Shown here: piece by piece, positions 54,172 through 62,543 of the stretch
How positions within the stretch are numbered: position 1 is the first letter of the stretch
Layout of the letters: each line of letters opens with the position of its first letter
Origin: Geojedonia litorea
Lineage (GTDB): Bacteria > Bacteroidota > Bacteroidia > Flavobacteriales > Flavobacteriaceae
DNA: 64,000 bases
Assembly (NCBI RefSeq): GCF_042654525.1
Contig: NZ_JBHSGP010000014.1
Coordinates: 1,364,001-1,428,000, forward strand
Direction of reading: 5' to 3'
The notes under the pieces: generated by a model
What the model saw: the letters and a program-made list of their open reading frames with translations, nothing else
Databases searched by the model: none
What the model was told of the DNA's origin: nothing
Translations under genes and position numbers: made by a program

Positions 54172-54525
54172 ATGAAAACAATAGTATTATCCATAGCCAT
54201 TTTAGCAACTTCATTTGCTTGGGCGCAAGACAAAAATGCAAAAGCCACTATAGAAGTTGATGGTATATGTATGATGTGTAAAGTAAGAATCGAAAAGGCT
54301 AGTATTAAAACCAAAGGTGTTAAATCTGCTGTGTGGGATGTTGCTACTCATGAATTAAAGCTGATTTTTGATGAACGAAAAACCAATCTTAACGCAATAA
54401 AGAAGAACATTGCAGCCGTTGGTCATGATACTAAAGATGTTAAAGCAACTAAAGAGGCTTATGATAGTTTAGATCCTTGTTGTAAATATAAAGATGAGGA
54501 TGTGGTCAATGACCATAAAAATTAA
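54172..54525 (+). CDS. secreted heavy-metal-associated (HMA) domain protein
   Basis: 117 residues. Signal peptide (VLSIAILATSFAWA, then Q). HMA-fold core about 25-95 with the metal motif VDGICMMCKVRIEKA (CxxC) and a second Cys pair in the tail, LDPCCKYK. Probable periplasmic copper chaperone working with the receptor. Starts 6 bases after the receptor stop; terminator follows. Confidence 0.88.
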   Translation: MKTIVLSIAILATSFAWAQDKNAKATIEVDGICMMCKVRIEKASIKTKGVKSAVWDVATHELKLIFDERKTNLNAIKKNIAAVGHDTKDVKATKEAYDSLDPCCKYKDEDVVNDHKN

Positions 54526-54530
54526 TAATA

Positions 54531-54556
54531 AAAAGCACCTTGATTAAGGTGCTTTT
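54531..54556. terminator. rho-independent terminator
   Basis: AAAAGCACCTT pairs with AAGGTGCTTTT around a GATT loop, followed by T run; ends the copper-type operon. Confidence 0.8.
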
Positions 54557-54693
54557 TTATTTCTTAAGTGTATGGTTTTAAATTTTTGGTAAGTTAACGT
54601 TAATAAAGTGCCCCACTATGTTAATATATATCAGTATAGAAATAGGATTTAAAAACATAAAAAGCTGTATTTTCGTTTTCCTAAATTTTATTT

Positions 54694-55467
54694 ATGACAG
54701 TGACGGAGTTCGAACCTATTATCGAAGTGATTGAAGAGGCTTATGAGGTGCCACATCTAAATGCAACCCGAAAAATTTCAGCATTACTACCTTACGACTA
54801 TTATCAAACCGAAAAGCGATATCCTGTTTTATACCTTCAGGACGGCCAAAATCTATTTAATCCCTTGGCGCCTTATGGTGATTGGGCCATTGACAAGTCT
54901 ATGGCAACGTTGACCAAGCAAGGTTTAAGTGATGTCATTATCATTGCAATTGACCACGGTGAACAAGAACGAATCGTAGAATATTTACCTTACTACCATC
55001 CTCGTTTTGGAGAAGGAAAAGGGAATTTTTACATTCAGTTTATGATTGAAAAATTAATTCCGTACATTAATAAACACTATCGAACCTTAACCGATTTTGA
55101 AAACACAGGTATTGGAGGAAGCTCCATGGGAGGTTTGATAAGTTTGCATGCTGGTTTGGCAAACCCAGGCGTATTTGGAAAAATGATGATTTTCTCACCT
55201 AGTTTATGGATTTCAAAAACAATTTTTAACCATACAAAATCTTTTAAACCGCTACAGGAATCTAAAATTTACCTCTATGCCGGAGGTCAGGAAAGCAAAG
55301 AGCATTTGCCTAACGCTCAAAAACTTGAAGCTATCATCAGAAAAAAAATGGTCAAAGGTCATAATATAGATTTTCATTTTTCAGTAAATGAATTTGGAAA
55401 CCATTCTGAAGTGCATTGGAGAGAAGAATTCCCAAAGGCCGTAAAATGGCTTTTTTTTAATAAATAA
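54694..55467 (+). CDS. alpha/beta-hydrolase-fold putative esterase
   Basis: 257 residues, no signal peptide. Esterase family D fold: RYPVLYLQDGQNLF, nucleophile in GIGGSSMGGLISLHA, late His in FGNHSEVHWREE. Probably a cytosolic carboxyl esterase or acyl transferase. First of three + strand genes, only 2 bases before the M17 peptidase; see the amidoligase neighbourhood finding. Confidence 0.87.
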   Translation: MTVTEFEPIIEVIEEAYEVPHLNATRKISALLPYDYYQTEKRYPVLYLQDGQNLFNPLAPYGDWAIDKSMATLTKQGLSDVIIIAIDHGEQERIVEYLPYYHPRFGEGKGNFYIQFMIEKLIPYINKHYRTLTDFENTGIGGSSMGGLISLHAGLANPGVFGKMMIFSPSLWISKTIFNHTKSFKPLQESKIYLYAGGQESKEHLPNAQKLEAIIRKKMVKGHNIDFHFSVNEFGNHSEVHWREEFPKAVKWLFFNK

Positions 55468-55469
55468 CC

Positions 55470-56882
55470 ATGGTATTTAAGCATTCAAAGGACATAGATA
55501 AAGATAAGGATCTCATTGTACCTTGTCGTAAAGGAGATTTTAAACATTTAAAATCAGTTTTTGGGATTGAATCTATCGATCTTGAAGGCGATTTGTCAAC
55601 TTATCAATTAGTGTATGGCCCTTCAGGTAATAGACTCTATGTTTTGGGTCTTGGAGAAGAAAAGGATGCCAATAAATTAGGTGAAGCCTTTAGAAAACTG
55701 TGCTTTGATACCAAAAAAAATTGGAACAACAGTATTCAGGTCTATGCTGAAGATTTGAATGCAGATGAAGTGAAAGCCGCTTCTATTGGATGTGAACTAG
55801 CCACCTATGAAATAGGGCAATTTAAGTCCAAACAAGACAAGGCAAAAAAACTGTCAATCACTTTTGCAAGTTCCAAAGCTATTGCTGACGCACTAAAAGA
55901 AGGGCAATTTACAGGTGAAACCATCAACCGGATCAAAGCCTTGATTGATGCTCCCGCCAATCACAAAACACCAGAGTTTTTAGGACGTTGGGCTGAAGAA
56001 TCGGCCAAAACATTCAATTATAAATGCACGGTTTTACATCAAGACCAATTAAAAAAACAAGGGTTTAATGCCGTACTTTCGGTCGGGCAGGGCAGTGCAA
56101 ATCCGCCAGTGGTCATTGTTACAGAATACATGGGCAACCCTAAAGGCAAAATCAACATTGGTTTGGTTGGCAAGGGTATTACTTTCGATACCGGAGGTTT
56201 ATCTATAAAATCATCTACCAATTTGCACTATATGAAAAGCGACATGGGTGGAGCCGCCGCAGTTTTAGGCATCGTGGAATTGGTTGCCAAACTAAAACTC
56301 AATGTCAATATCGTTGGTATTGTGGCTTCCGCCGAAAATGCCGTGGATAGCAACAGTTATCGTCCAGGTGATGTTATTGGTTCGTATTCTGGTAAAACCA
56401 TTGAGATTATTGATACCGATGCCGAAGGTCGTTTAGTCCTGGCTGATGGTTTGAGCTATATCATCAAACAGTTTCAACCAGAGCAAGTGATCGATTTGGC
56501 TACCTTAACAGGAAGCGTTGTGCAAACCTTGGGCTATTCGGCGGCTGGAATGTTTACCAATAATCCAGAAATGGCTTCACAAATGTCATCTGTTGGTGCT
56601 AAAATCAACGAGCGCGTTTGGCAATTGCCTTTGTTTGATGATTTTGAAGCCGATTTGTACTCAGATATTGCTGATCTTCGCAACTTTAGCGGTAAACCTA
56701 TTGCTGGTGCCATTACGGCCGCTAAATTTTTGGAAGCCTTTACAGAGAAACACGACAACTGGATGCATTTGGATATTGCAGGGGTTTCATTTGGGGATTC
56801 TCCTTATTCCAAAATGAAAAGTGCATCAGGTTATGGTGTGCAATTACTCACTAATTATATCAAACAGTTCACTTCAAATTAG
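55470..56882 (+). CDS. M17 leucyl aminopeptidase-family protein
   Basis: 470 residues. Two-zinc aminopeptidase: N-terminal regulatory domain about 1-150, catalytic domain with GKGITFDTGGLSIKSS (Lys, Asp), MKSDMGGAAAVLG and the signature IDTDAEGRLVLADGL (Glu, Arg). All metal ligands appear intact. Cleaves N-terminal residues of short peptides. Closely linked to an esterase and an ATP-grasp gene, suggesting turnover of a peptide-like compound made nearby. Confidence 0.93.
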   Translation: MVFKHSKDIDKDKDLIVPCRKGDFKHLKSVFGIESIDLEGDLSTYQLVYGPSGNRLYVLGLGEEKDANKLGEAFRKLCFDTKKNWNNSIQVYAEDLNADEVKAASIGCELATYEIGQFKSKQDKAKKLSITFASSKAIADALKEGQFTGETINRIKALIDAPANHKTPEFLGRWAEESAKTFNYKCTVLHQDQLKKQGFNAVLSVGQGSANPPVVIVTEYMGNPKGKINIGLVGKGITFDTGGLSIKSSTNLHYMKSDMGGAAAVLGIVELVAKLKLNVNIVGIVASAENAVDSNSYRPGDVIGSYSGKTIEIIDTDAEGRLVLADGLSYIIKQFQPEQVIDLATLTGSVVQTLGYSAAGMFTNNPEMASQMSSVGAKINERVWQLPLFDDFEADLYSDIADLRNFSGKPIAGAITAAKFLEAFTEKHDNWMHLDIAGVSFGDSPYSKMKSASGYGVQLLTNYIKQFTSN

Positions 56883-56940
56883 GGTTTTAATTTTGTATTT
56901 TTAGGAGGATTTATAACAGCATCAACAAATCCCTATAAAA

Positions 56941-58143
56941 ATGACAGATCAACCCTTAAATTTTTTGTGTATTTCTACCTTTTATAAAGGCATCGATTTT
57001 TTGAAACGCTGCAAATCCGAAGGGAACACTGTTTATCTACTTACCAAAAAAAATCTAGAACATGAAGCATGGCCTTGGGAATCCATTGATGATGTATTTT
57101 ATATCGACAACTGGAACGAAAAGGACATTATAAAAGGCATTGCTTTTAAATACCGTCACATAAAATTTGATCGATTTGTTGCGCTGGACGATTTTGATGT
57201 TGAAAATGTTGCCGCTTTGCGCGAACATTTTAGAATGCCAGGAATGGGCTCTACTACTTCTAGATATTTTAGGGACAAACTGGCCATGCGGATGAAAGCC
57301 AAAGAAGAAGGGGTAAATGTTCCAGAATTTACAGCCTTGTTTCATGATCATGAGATTAATGCTTATGCAGATCGTGTAAGTCCTCCATGGTTATTGAAAC
57401 CGCGTTCTGAAGCATCTGCGGCAGGTATTAAAAAAATCCATTCTAAAGATGAATTATGGCAAATCGTGAACGATTTAGGTGATGAACGCGATAATTATTT
57501 GGTTGAAAAATTTGCGCCTGGCGATGTGTATCATGTGGATGGGCTGAATATTGATGGTAAAGTGGCCTTTTCCAGAGTGAGTAAATATTTAGATACTCCT
57601 TTTGAAGTCGCACATGGAGGTGGAATATTCAGATCGGCAACCTGTGAAATAGGATCAAAGGTCGAAAAAAGCTTAACCAAAATGAATGCCCAAGTGATGA
57701 AAGCTTTTGGAATGCAATTTGGAGCTTCGCATACCGAGTTTATACAATCTAAAGCTACGGGCGAATTGTTTTTCTTGGAAACCTCGTCTAGAGTTGGAGG
57801 TGCTAATTTAGCCGAAATGGTTCAGTTTGCATCTGGTATTAATTTGTGGAGTGAATGGGCAAAAATTGAATCGGATACCTTGAAAAAAACAACTTATAGC
57901 TTGCCAAAAGCTGCCAATAAATATGCTGGGATTGTAGTGTCCTTAAGTCGTTTTGAGCATCCTGATACCTCGAGTTTTACAGACCCTGAAATTGTATGGC
58001 GAATGAACAAGGCTTGGCATATTGGCCTTATTGTGGTTTCTGAATCTAGTGAGCGCGTATTACAGTTGTTAGATTTATATACACAACGTATCGCCAACGA
58101 GTTTCATGCCAGTTCTCCGGCACCAGATAAGTTGAGTAGATAA
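56941..58143 (+). CDS. ATP-grasp family ligase (unknown substrate)
   Basis: 400 residues. Pre-grasp domain about 1-110 (LNFLCISTFYKGIDFL), then ATP-grasp about 115-320: PPWLLKPRSEASAAGIKKI (glycine-rich ATP loop), DNYLVEKFAPGDVYHVDGLNI and the Mg site GELFFLETSSRVGGAN with HTEF upstream. This is the carbamoyl-phosphate-synthase-like/L-amino acid ligase type fold. Expected to form an amide or ester by an acyl-phosphate; product unknown. Confidence 0.87.
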   Translation: MTDQPLNFLCISTFYKGIDFLKRCKSEGNTVYLLTKKNLEHEAWPWESIDDVFYIDNWNEKDIIKGIAFKYRHIKFDRFVALDDFDVENVAALREHFRMPGMGSTTSRYFRDKLAMRMKAKEEGVNVPEFTALFHDHEINAYADRVSPPWLLKPRSEASAAGIKKIHSKDELWQIVNDLGDERDNYLVEKFAPGDVYHVDGLNIDGKVAFSRVSKYLDTPFEVAHGGGIFRSATCEIGSKVEKSLTKMNAQVMKAFGMQFGASHTEFIQSKATGELFFLETSSRVGGANLAEMVQFASGINLWSEWAKIESDTLKKTTYSLPKAANKYAGIVVSLSRFEHPDTSSFTDPEIVWRMNKAWHIGLIVVSESSERVLQLLDLYTQRIANEFHASSPAPDKLSR

Positions 58144-58190
58144 AATGTGAATTATAGTATTAGATATGTCTGGTAAAACCTGAATTCATT

Positions 58191-58718
58191 TTATTGATTA
58201 AGGTAATCAATTTTTGATAATTTATACCAAACCGCATTTTGTATCACGGCATCATAGGGCGCATGTTTGTCGTAGGTCATACCAATCTTCTCCATTACCT
58301 TAATTGAAGCTTTATTTTCGGGCATAGCTATGGCTATTATCTGTTCTAATTGCAGTACATTAAAAGCATAATTTATGATGGCTATAGAAGCTTCAGTTGC
58401 ATAACCTTTACCCCAATATTTCTTTTTTAGTCTATAACCAATATCTATTTTATCGAATTCTGGTAAATAGGCTAAACCAGCCCATCCAATAAATGCATTT
58501 GTACCCTTCTCAATAACTGCTAATCTGCCGAATCCGTATGTTTTATAGTCGTGAAGTCGCCCTGTAATAGACTGTTCTATTTCTTCAAGAGATTCTACAA
58601 CAGGTTCTCCGGTATGTTTTTGGACGTCAGGGTCGGTGTGCAATTCAAACAATTCATCTTTATCAGCAAATGTGATTTCTCTTAAAACTAATCGATCGGT
58701 TTGAATTTCAGTTTTCAT
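58191..58718 (-). CDS. RimJ/RimL-type GNAT acetyltransferase
   Basis: 175 residues. Starts TDRLVLREITFADKDELFELHTDPDVQKH; acetyl-CoA loop LKKKYWGKGYATEAS and ENKASIKVMEKIGM. This subgroup acetylates amino groups of proteins, antibiotics or small amines. Just outside the cassette-like units; no partner is evident. Confidence 0.87.
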   Translation of the reverse strand: MKTEIQTDRLVLREITFADKDELFELHTDPDVQKHTGEPVVESLEEIEQSITGRLHDYKTYGFGRLAVIEKGTNAFIGWAGLAYLPEFDKIDIGYRLKKKYWGKGYATEASIAIINYAFNVLQLEQIIAIAMPENKASIKVMEKIGMTYDKHAPYDAVIQNAVWYKLSKIDYLNQ

Positions 58719-58818
58719 TTAATGGCATACAAGGGTTTAGTTTTGCTGAATCGTAGCTGGTTAAAGATAGTTATTTTTTTGGGGGGTGGTTGGTTGGGAG
58801 CAATGGAATATAGCCAGT

Positions 58819-59262
58819 GTTGTGCAACGTTTTTATCTAAACCAAAAGATATTATTTCTTACAGAATAAGCTATAATAATTGCAAGCATTATCGACAAAA
58901 TTATATAAATCCAACAGGTTAAAATAGTCGTGTAATTTAATTTTTTATCTGAAAAGTTTTTAAGAATCCGTTTATAAAGTCCATTTCTTTTAAAGTACCA
59001 GTAGTTTAGTCCAATGAATATTGTCGGAATTATTAGAGTCTCATGTTCAAAATATTGGTATTTAATTCTGTTGATTTGAAAAAATATAAAGTCTCTGACA
59101 AATACGTAATTTGCCATTTGTAAAACCGAAATCACTAAAACCGTAGACAAATATGGGACCTTTTCTTCTTTCCATCTTTCTGTCTTATCGTAATATGAAT
59201 AAAGAAAATAAAATAGAGTATTATACATTAGATTAGGTTTTCAGACTTTTTAAATGTTGCAC
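58819..59262. mobile_element. cassette-like unit 1 (GTTGTGC ... GCACTACGG boundaries)
   Basis: Left boundary GTTGTGC at 58819-58825; right boundary GCACTACGG at 59259-59267 region, with one small minus-strand gene inside. The boundaries match unit 2 in type, order and orientation. A nested palindrome lies to the right (59277-59322). No recombinase is near. Mobility is inference. Confidence 0.4.
58833..59228 (-). CDS. small membrane protein, unknown
   Basis: 131 residues with four hydrophobic segments (VLVISVLQMANYVF, ETLIIPTIFIGLNYWYF, TTILTCWIYIILSIMLAIIIAYSV and the N-terminal FYFLYSYY). No family recognised. It fills cassette-like unit 1. Short and low-complexity, but the frame is clean and its strand and setting match the gene of unit 2. 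Confidence 0.6.
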   Translation of the reverse strand: MYNTLFYFLYSYYDKTERWKEEKVPYLSTVLVISVLQMANYVFVRDFIFFQINRIKYQYFEHETLIIPTIFIGLNYWYFKRNGLYKRILKNFSDKKLNYTTILTCWIYIILSIMLAIIIAYSVRNNIFWFR

Positions 59263-59276
59263 TACGGTTTGGCTAT

Positions 59277-59322
59277 GATTTCGGCGTGGAATCGTCCGCA
59301 GGACTATTCGGTGTAAGAAATC
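59277..59322. repeat. nested palindrome next to unit 1
   Basis: Outer GATTTC/GAAATC (59277-59282/59317-59322) and inner GAATcGTCC/GGACtATTC (59289-59297/59301-59309, one mismatch) around a 3-base loop. Resembles a recombination-site hairpin. Confidence 0.5.
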
Positions 59323-59418
59323 AGTTTAAAAATAGGCTTTACTTTCGGTTTAACCTTATGTTTGTTAGTGTTCAATTTGTTTAAATTTAGCACTTTACCC
59401 GCAATACGCTTATACAAT

Positions 59419-60207
59419 GTTGTGCTTTCGTTATCTAATTTTTGATGGCATTTAGGTTATTTAACATATCTGCAGTTTTTAAAAGCAATTCCTTTCTGCC
59501 GAGAATAGAATTACCAAGCATTGCTATTTTAGCAGTGAGAACTCCGTTAAAATCAGATTTGAGGGTATTTTCATCCAAAGAAGCCCAAAATGAATCCATA
59601 AAAGGACCATTAATGCCATTCATTTCGCTATTAAAAGGGTATTTGTTTCTATAGAAAACAACAGAATTAAAATAGAGCTCATCATTTCTATCAATCATAC
59701 TATTCGAGTTTAATTGCAGATTATTGAATTTTAATAAGGACTGGCTCGTGTTTTTGTCCAATACACTAATATTACCGGTGGAAATCAATGAATTGTAAGT
59801 TGACATATTTAAATCATTGTTGACATCCGTAAATGGTAAAAATTCATATCGTGCTATTTGGATTAAAGTGTCCATTGTTGTAAATGAATTGGATAGTCTT
59901 TTCGAAAAGGATAGCATTTTGGCTAAATCAATACTGTCTTCTGCTATTTGTGTTTTAAAATACATCATATCAGCTGATAAATCCCTTTTTAAAGATTCAA
60001 TATAATTTGCCTTAAGATTAGTTTTTTTTCTTCCATCATTCCAATCGTTAATTGACAAGGCAATTAAAATCCCAATAACAACAAGAACTATTTCTCCAAT
60101 AGCATATTTTAGATATTTTCCAGTTTTGCCTTCTGAAAGTAAATTTTGCCTAATTTTTCTAAAGAATTTTATCATTGATTTATTGGATAGTGATAATGAA
60201 GCACAAC
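59419..60207. mobile_element. cassette-like unit 2 (GTTGTGC ... GCACAAC boundaries)
   Basis: GTTGTGC at 59419-59425 and its exact reverse complement GCACAAC at 60201-60207 bracket the DUF6090 gene. A hairpin AGCAC/GTGCT pairs 59389-59393 with 59422-59426 at the left end, and GGATATAG/CTATATCC (60212-60219/60227-60234) stands at the right. Layout copies unit 1. Confidence 0.45.
59435..60175 (-). CDS. DUF6090 family membrane protein
   Basis: 246 residues. N-terminal signature KFFRKIRQNLLSEGKTGKYLKYAIGEIVLVVIGILIALSINDWNDGRK with one membrane helix about 25-45, then a mainly helical, probably periplasmic domain. A large lineage family of unknown function, often in multiple copies in Bacteroidota. 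It is the sole gene of cassette-like unit 2. Confidence 0.85.
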   Translation of the reverse strand: MIKFFRKIRQNLLSEGKTGKYLKYAIGEIVLVVIGILIALSINDWNDGRKKTNLKANYIESLKRDLSADMMYFKTQIAEDSIDLAKMLSFSKRLSNSFTTMDTLIQIARYEFLPFTDVNNDLNMSTYNSLISTGNISVLDKNTSQSLLKFNNLQLNSNSMIDRNDELYFNSVVFYRNKYPFNSEMNGINGPFMDSFWASLDENTLKSDFNGVLTAKIAMLGNSILGRKELLLKTADMLNNLNAIKN

Positions 60208-60378
60208 TACGGGATATAGCTACTTACTATATCCGCATTATAAATTCTAAAATAACAAATCATTTTAGTTTATTAGGAAATTATTTTTGTTATAATTTTT
60301 GTAAAGTATTAAAGTACTTCTTTATGATTAGTCATGCAATACCTAGTTCTACTTATTTTTTAACAGGGGATGCTTCGA

Positions 60379-60396
60379 CCCTGACCTGCGTCAGGG
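60379..60396. repeat. palindromic repeat CCCTGAC-CTGC-GTCAGGG
   Basis: Perfect 7-bp stem and 4-base loop inside a longer GC-rich block (60370-60415) unlike its AT-rich surroundings; probably a dispersed repeat. The gap 60176-60512 also holds a terminator and the unit 2 boundary. Confidence 0.6.
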
Positions 60397-60423
60397 CAGG
60401 CAAGCTTAGCATGACAAATAAAA

Positions 60424-60451
60424 AACCACAAACCCTATCGAATTTGTGGTT
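60424..60451 (-). terminator. rho-independent terminator
   Basis: AACCACAAA/TTTGTGGTT with a 10-base loop; the A-run on the left becomes a U-run for minus-strand RNA. Ends the amidoligase operon at 60513. Confidence 0.75.
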
Positions 60452-60512
60452 CCATTCAATCTATAATATAAAATTTAAGCACTAATTCGCTTAAAATATA
60501 TTGAGTTAAAGC

Positions 60513-61709
60513 TTAAACCTCAAAGAACCCGGTACTGCCTCCAACCCAGGTTTTGTCTTTGTTATATTTAACCCCAATCATTTCGCCTTTGCTTAAGCGC
60601 ATGAGGTTGCTAACTATTTGCGTTTTATTTTCTTTTTTATTGTGAAGAAGCATCATACGTATTTCACATTTGGCGGGTTCATCTAAAGTGTCTATAATAG
60701 GGTGGTAGGCCACTTTTTCCTGCAACAGATAATTGGCTTTGTTGCTTATGGCATCAATCATCTCTCGTGTCACATGTATTTCTACACCGGCACCTGCAAA
60801 GGAATACAGGGGTTTTAAAACGTAATTTTCCAGATCTTCTGGGATTTCCTTTAAGGCATTTAGATAATACGATTTTGGAACATAGTCACCTTTCAATAAA
60901 GGCATGGTATATTTACTTATTCTAAAAAACCAATTAGGATGCCCAATCCATTCCACATCAACTTCATCCTGAAAATCAAACTCGCGTTTTAGATCATCCC
61001 GCTGATCGAGTTCATCAAAAATGATGCGGTTATAGATTTTTAAAACCTGAATTTCTTTACCATGATCATCCAAATAAAACAATTGTTTCCCTCTTTTGAT
61101 GAGCTTACTAATGCAAAGCACTTTTATGCTAAGCATATCGGCAGTACAATAAAAATCAATGGCTGTGGCTTGTTTGTCGGGTTCAATTTCCAATAATATC
61201 ACCTGTTTGGGGTCTGAATCCCCAACAATTTCGGTACGTAATAGTTCAATAAATTCTTCAGAACTTATCCCAAGCGGATGTATGGATAGGTGGTCAGGGA
61301 TATTAAAATGTTTTTTATACATTTTACCTAAAAGGTCCTGATAGAAATATAAGGATGGAAAACCTTGCAGTTCAATTAATTTAGGAGTAGCCTCACCATT
61401 ATCATCTAAGCAAATACCAAAATCAAGCTGAATGAATTTTGAATGTTCATCCTCATTGGGCACTTTCATTTTATCTTCAAAAAAAGCACCTTCGGTTAAA
61501 CTTTTAAAGTTAGGTTGATTGATGATGGCCATGATGTCGTTACAGGCTTCAATCAAACGTTGCTTTAGTTGATTCGGGATAAATATCGGGGTTTCGGCAA
61601 TTTTAAATTTAGGGACATAATTAAACTTTTGGCTTATGTCATTGAGAAGTGCCTGATAGGTTTCTTCAGTAAAATTAGTATTGAATGCTTGTCGATAGTC
61701 TGGTATCAT
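60513..61709 (-). CDS. ATP-grasp-like protein of the amidoligase cluster
   Basis: 398 residues. N-terminal alpha/beta region, middle pre-ATP-grasp domain, and an ATP-grasp-like C-terminal part with YVLKPLYSFAGAGVEIHV (ATP loop) and AKCEIRMMLLHN. It is divergent and its closest family is not identified; it resembles unassigned ligases of the glutathionylspermidine-synthase-like type. Its ATG is one base from the amidotransferase stop, so it is in the same operon. Confidence 0.78.
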   Translation of the reverse strand: MIPDYRQAFNTNFTEETYQALLNDISQKFNYVPKFKIAETPIFIPNQLKQRLIEACNDIMAIINQPNFKSLTEGAFFEDKMKVPNEDEHSKFIQLDFGICLDDNGEATPKLIELQGFPSLYFYQDLLGKMYKKHFNIPDHLSIHPLGISSEEFIELLRTEIVGDSDPKQVILLEIEPDKQATAIDFYCTADMLSIKVLCISKLIKRGKQLFYLDDHGKEIQVLKIYNRIIFDELDQRDDLKREFDFQDEVDVEWIGHPNWFFRISKYTMPLLKGDYVPKSYYLNALKEIPEDLENYVLKPLYSFAGAGVEIHVTREMIDAISNKANYLLQEKVAYHPIIDTLDEPAKCEIRMMLLHNKKENKTQIVSNLMRLSKGEMIGVKYNKDKTWVGGSTGFFEV

Positions 61710-61710
61710 C

Positions 61711-62538
61711 TCAACCTTGTGGGATTAATTGCTTCGAGGTCTTTTCAATAGCCATAGTGATGAACCGTGGTAAAATATGGGTGTAGGTTTTGGTGATTTT
61801 GTCTGGATCTTCCATATGCTGCATCATGTCGTTGTATTTTTTCTCACCAAAATTAGTAATCACTTTTTGTTTGTAAACGTCCTGTGAAAAATGGGCGTAC
61901 ATCCCAACAGGATCGGCTTCGGGATGAAATTGTGTCCCGACAAACTCTTTTGAAAACCTAACCGCCATAATTGCTCTTTCGTATTCAACATGGGTACGTA
62001 TTTTTTCAAGGCTTAAAATAGTGGCGCCATGTTCTTTAAATACTTTTAATCGCGGTTGAATGAGTTGCCAATCACGAGAATCTACGGCAAAAAACGGATC
62101 GTCTAAACCTTCTAACAATACGTCTTTTAGTCCTGCTTTTGTTTTGTGAACCGGTAAAATACCAAACGAGGTACTCTTACGTGGTTTCATTTCACCTAAT
62201 TGAAAATAATCACAAACTACCTGAAACGAATAACAGATAAAGAACACATATTTTTTTTGTTCTTCCGAAGTGGAATTATAGTCCCAAAGTTGCTGGATGA
62301 GTTTTAAATAAGGCTGTCTCCAATCTTCTTGTTCCAATGGGCTACCTGGTCCACCGCTTGAAATGTATATATCATAAGATGTGTCGGGCAATTCATTTTT
62401 TGCCCTGACATCAAAAACTTTGTAATCGAGGTTGTTATGAAACATTTTGGCAATATCAACAATACATCTCAAACCCTGATTAGGTTCGTTATTATTCATA
62501 TCCAAAATGGCCATTTTAACTTTATGCTGCATCTTCAA
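61711..62538 (-). CDS. class I glutamine amidotransferase-like protein
   Basis: 275 residues. GATase1 fold: YISSGGPGSP, nucleophile Cys in FFICYSFQVVCDYFQ (FxxCYSFQ replaces the usual GxCxGxQ), and His/Glu in GTQFHPEAD. The changed nucleophile loop may keep activity but could shift the substrate. It may supply ammonia to, or act as a peptidase with, its ligase neighbours. 5 bases after the GCS2 gene. Confidence 0.85.
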   Translation of the reverse strand: MKMQHKVKMAILDMNNNEPNQGLRCIVDIAKMFHNNLDYKVFDVRAKNELPDTSYDIYISSGGPGSPLEQEDWRQPYLKLIQQLWDYNSTSEEQKKYVFFICYSFQVVCDYFQLGEMKPRKSTSFGILPVHKTKAGLKDVLLEGLDDPFFAVDSRDWQLIQPRLKVFKEHGATILSLEKIRTHVEYERAIMAVRFSKEFVGTQFHPEADPVGMYAHFSQDVYKQKVITNFGEKKYNDMMQHMEDPDKITKTYTHILPRFITMAIEKTSKQLIPQG

Positions 62539-62543
62539 TTCTT

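Noticed and set aside
58719..60240. Integron gene cassettes with attC sites
   Set aside because: The boundary motif GTTGTGC does not fit the GTTRRRY core and no integrase is in the window.
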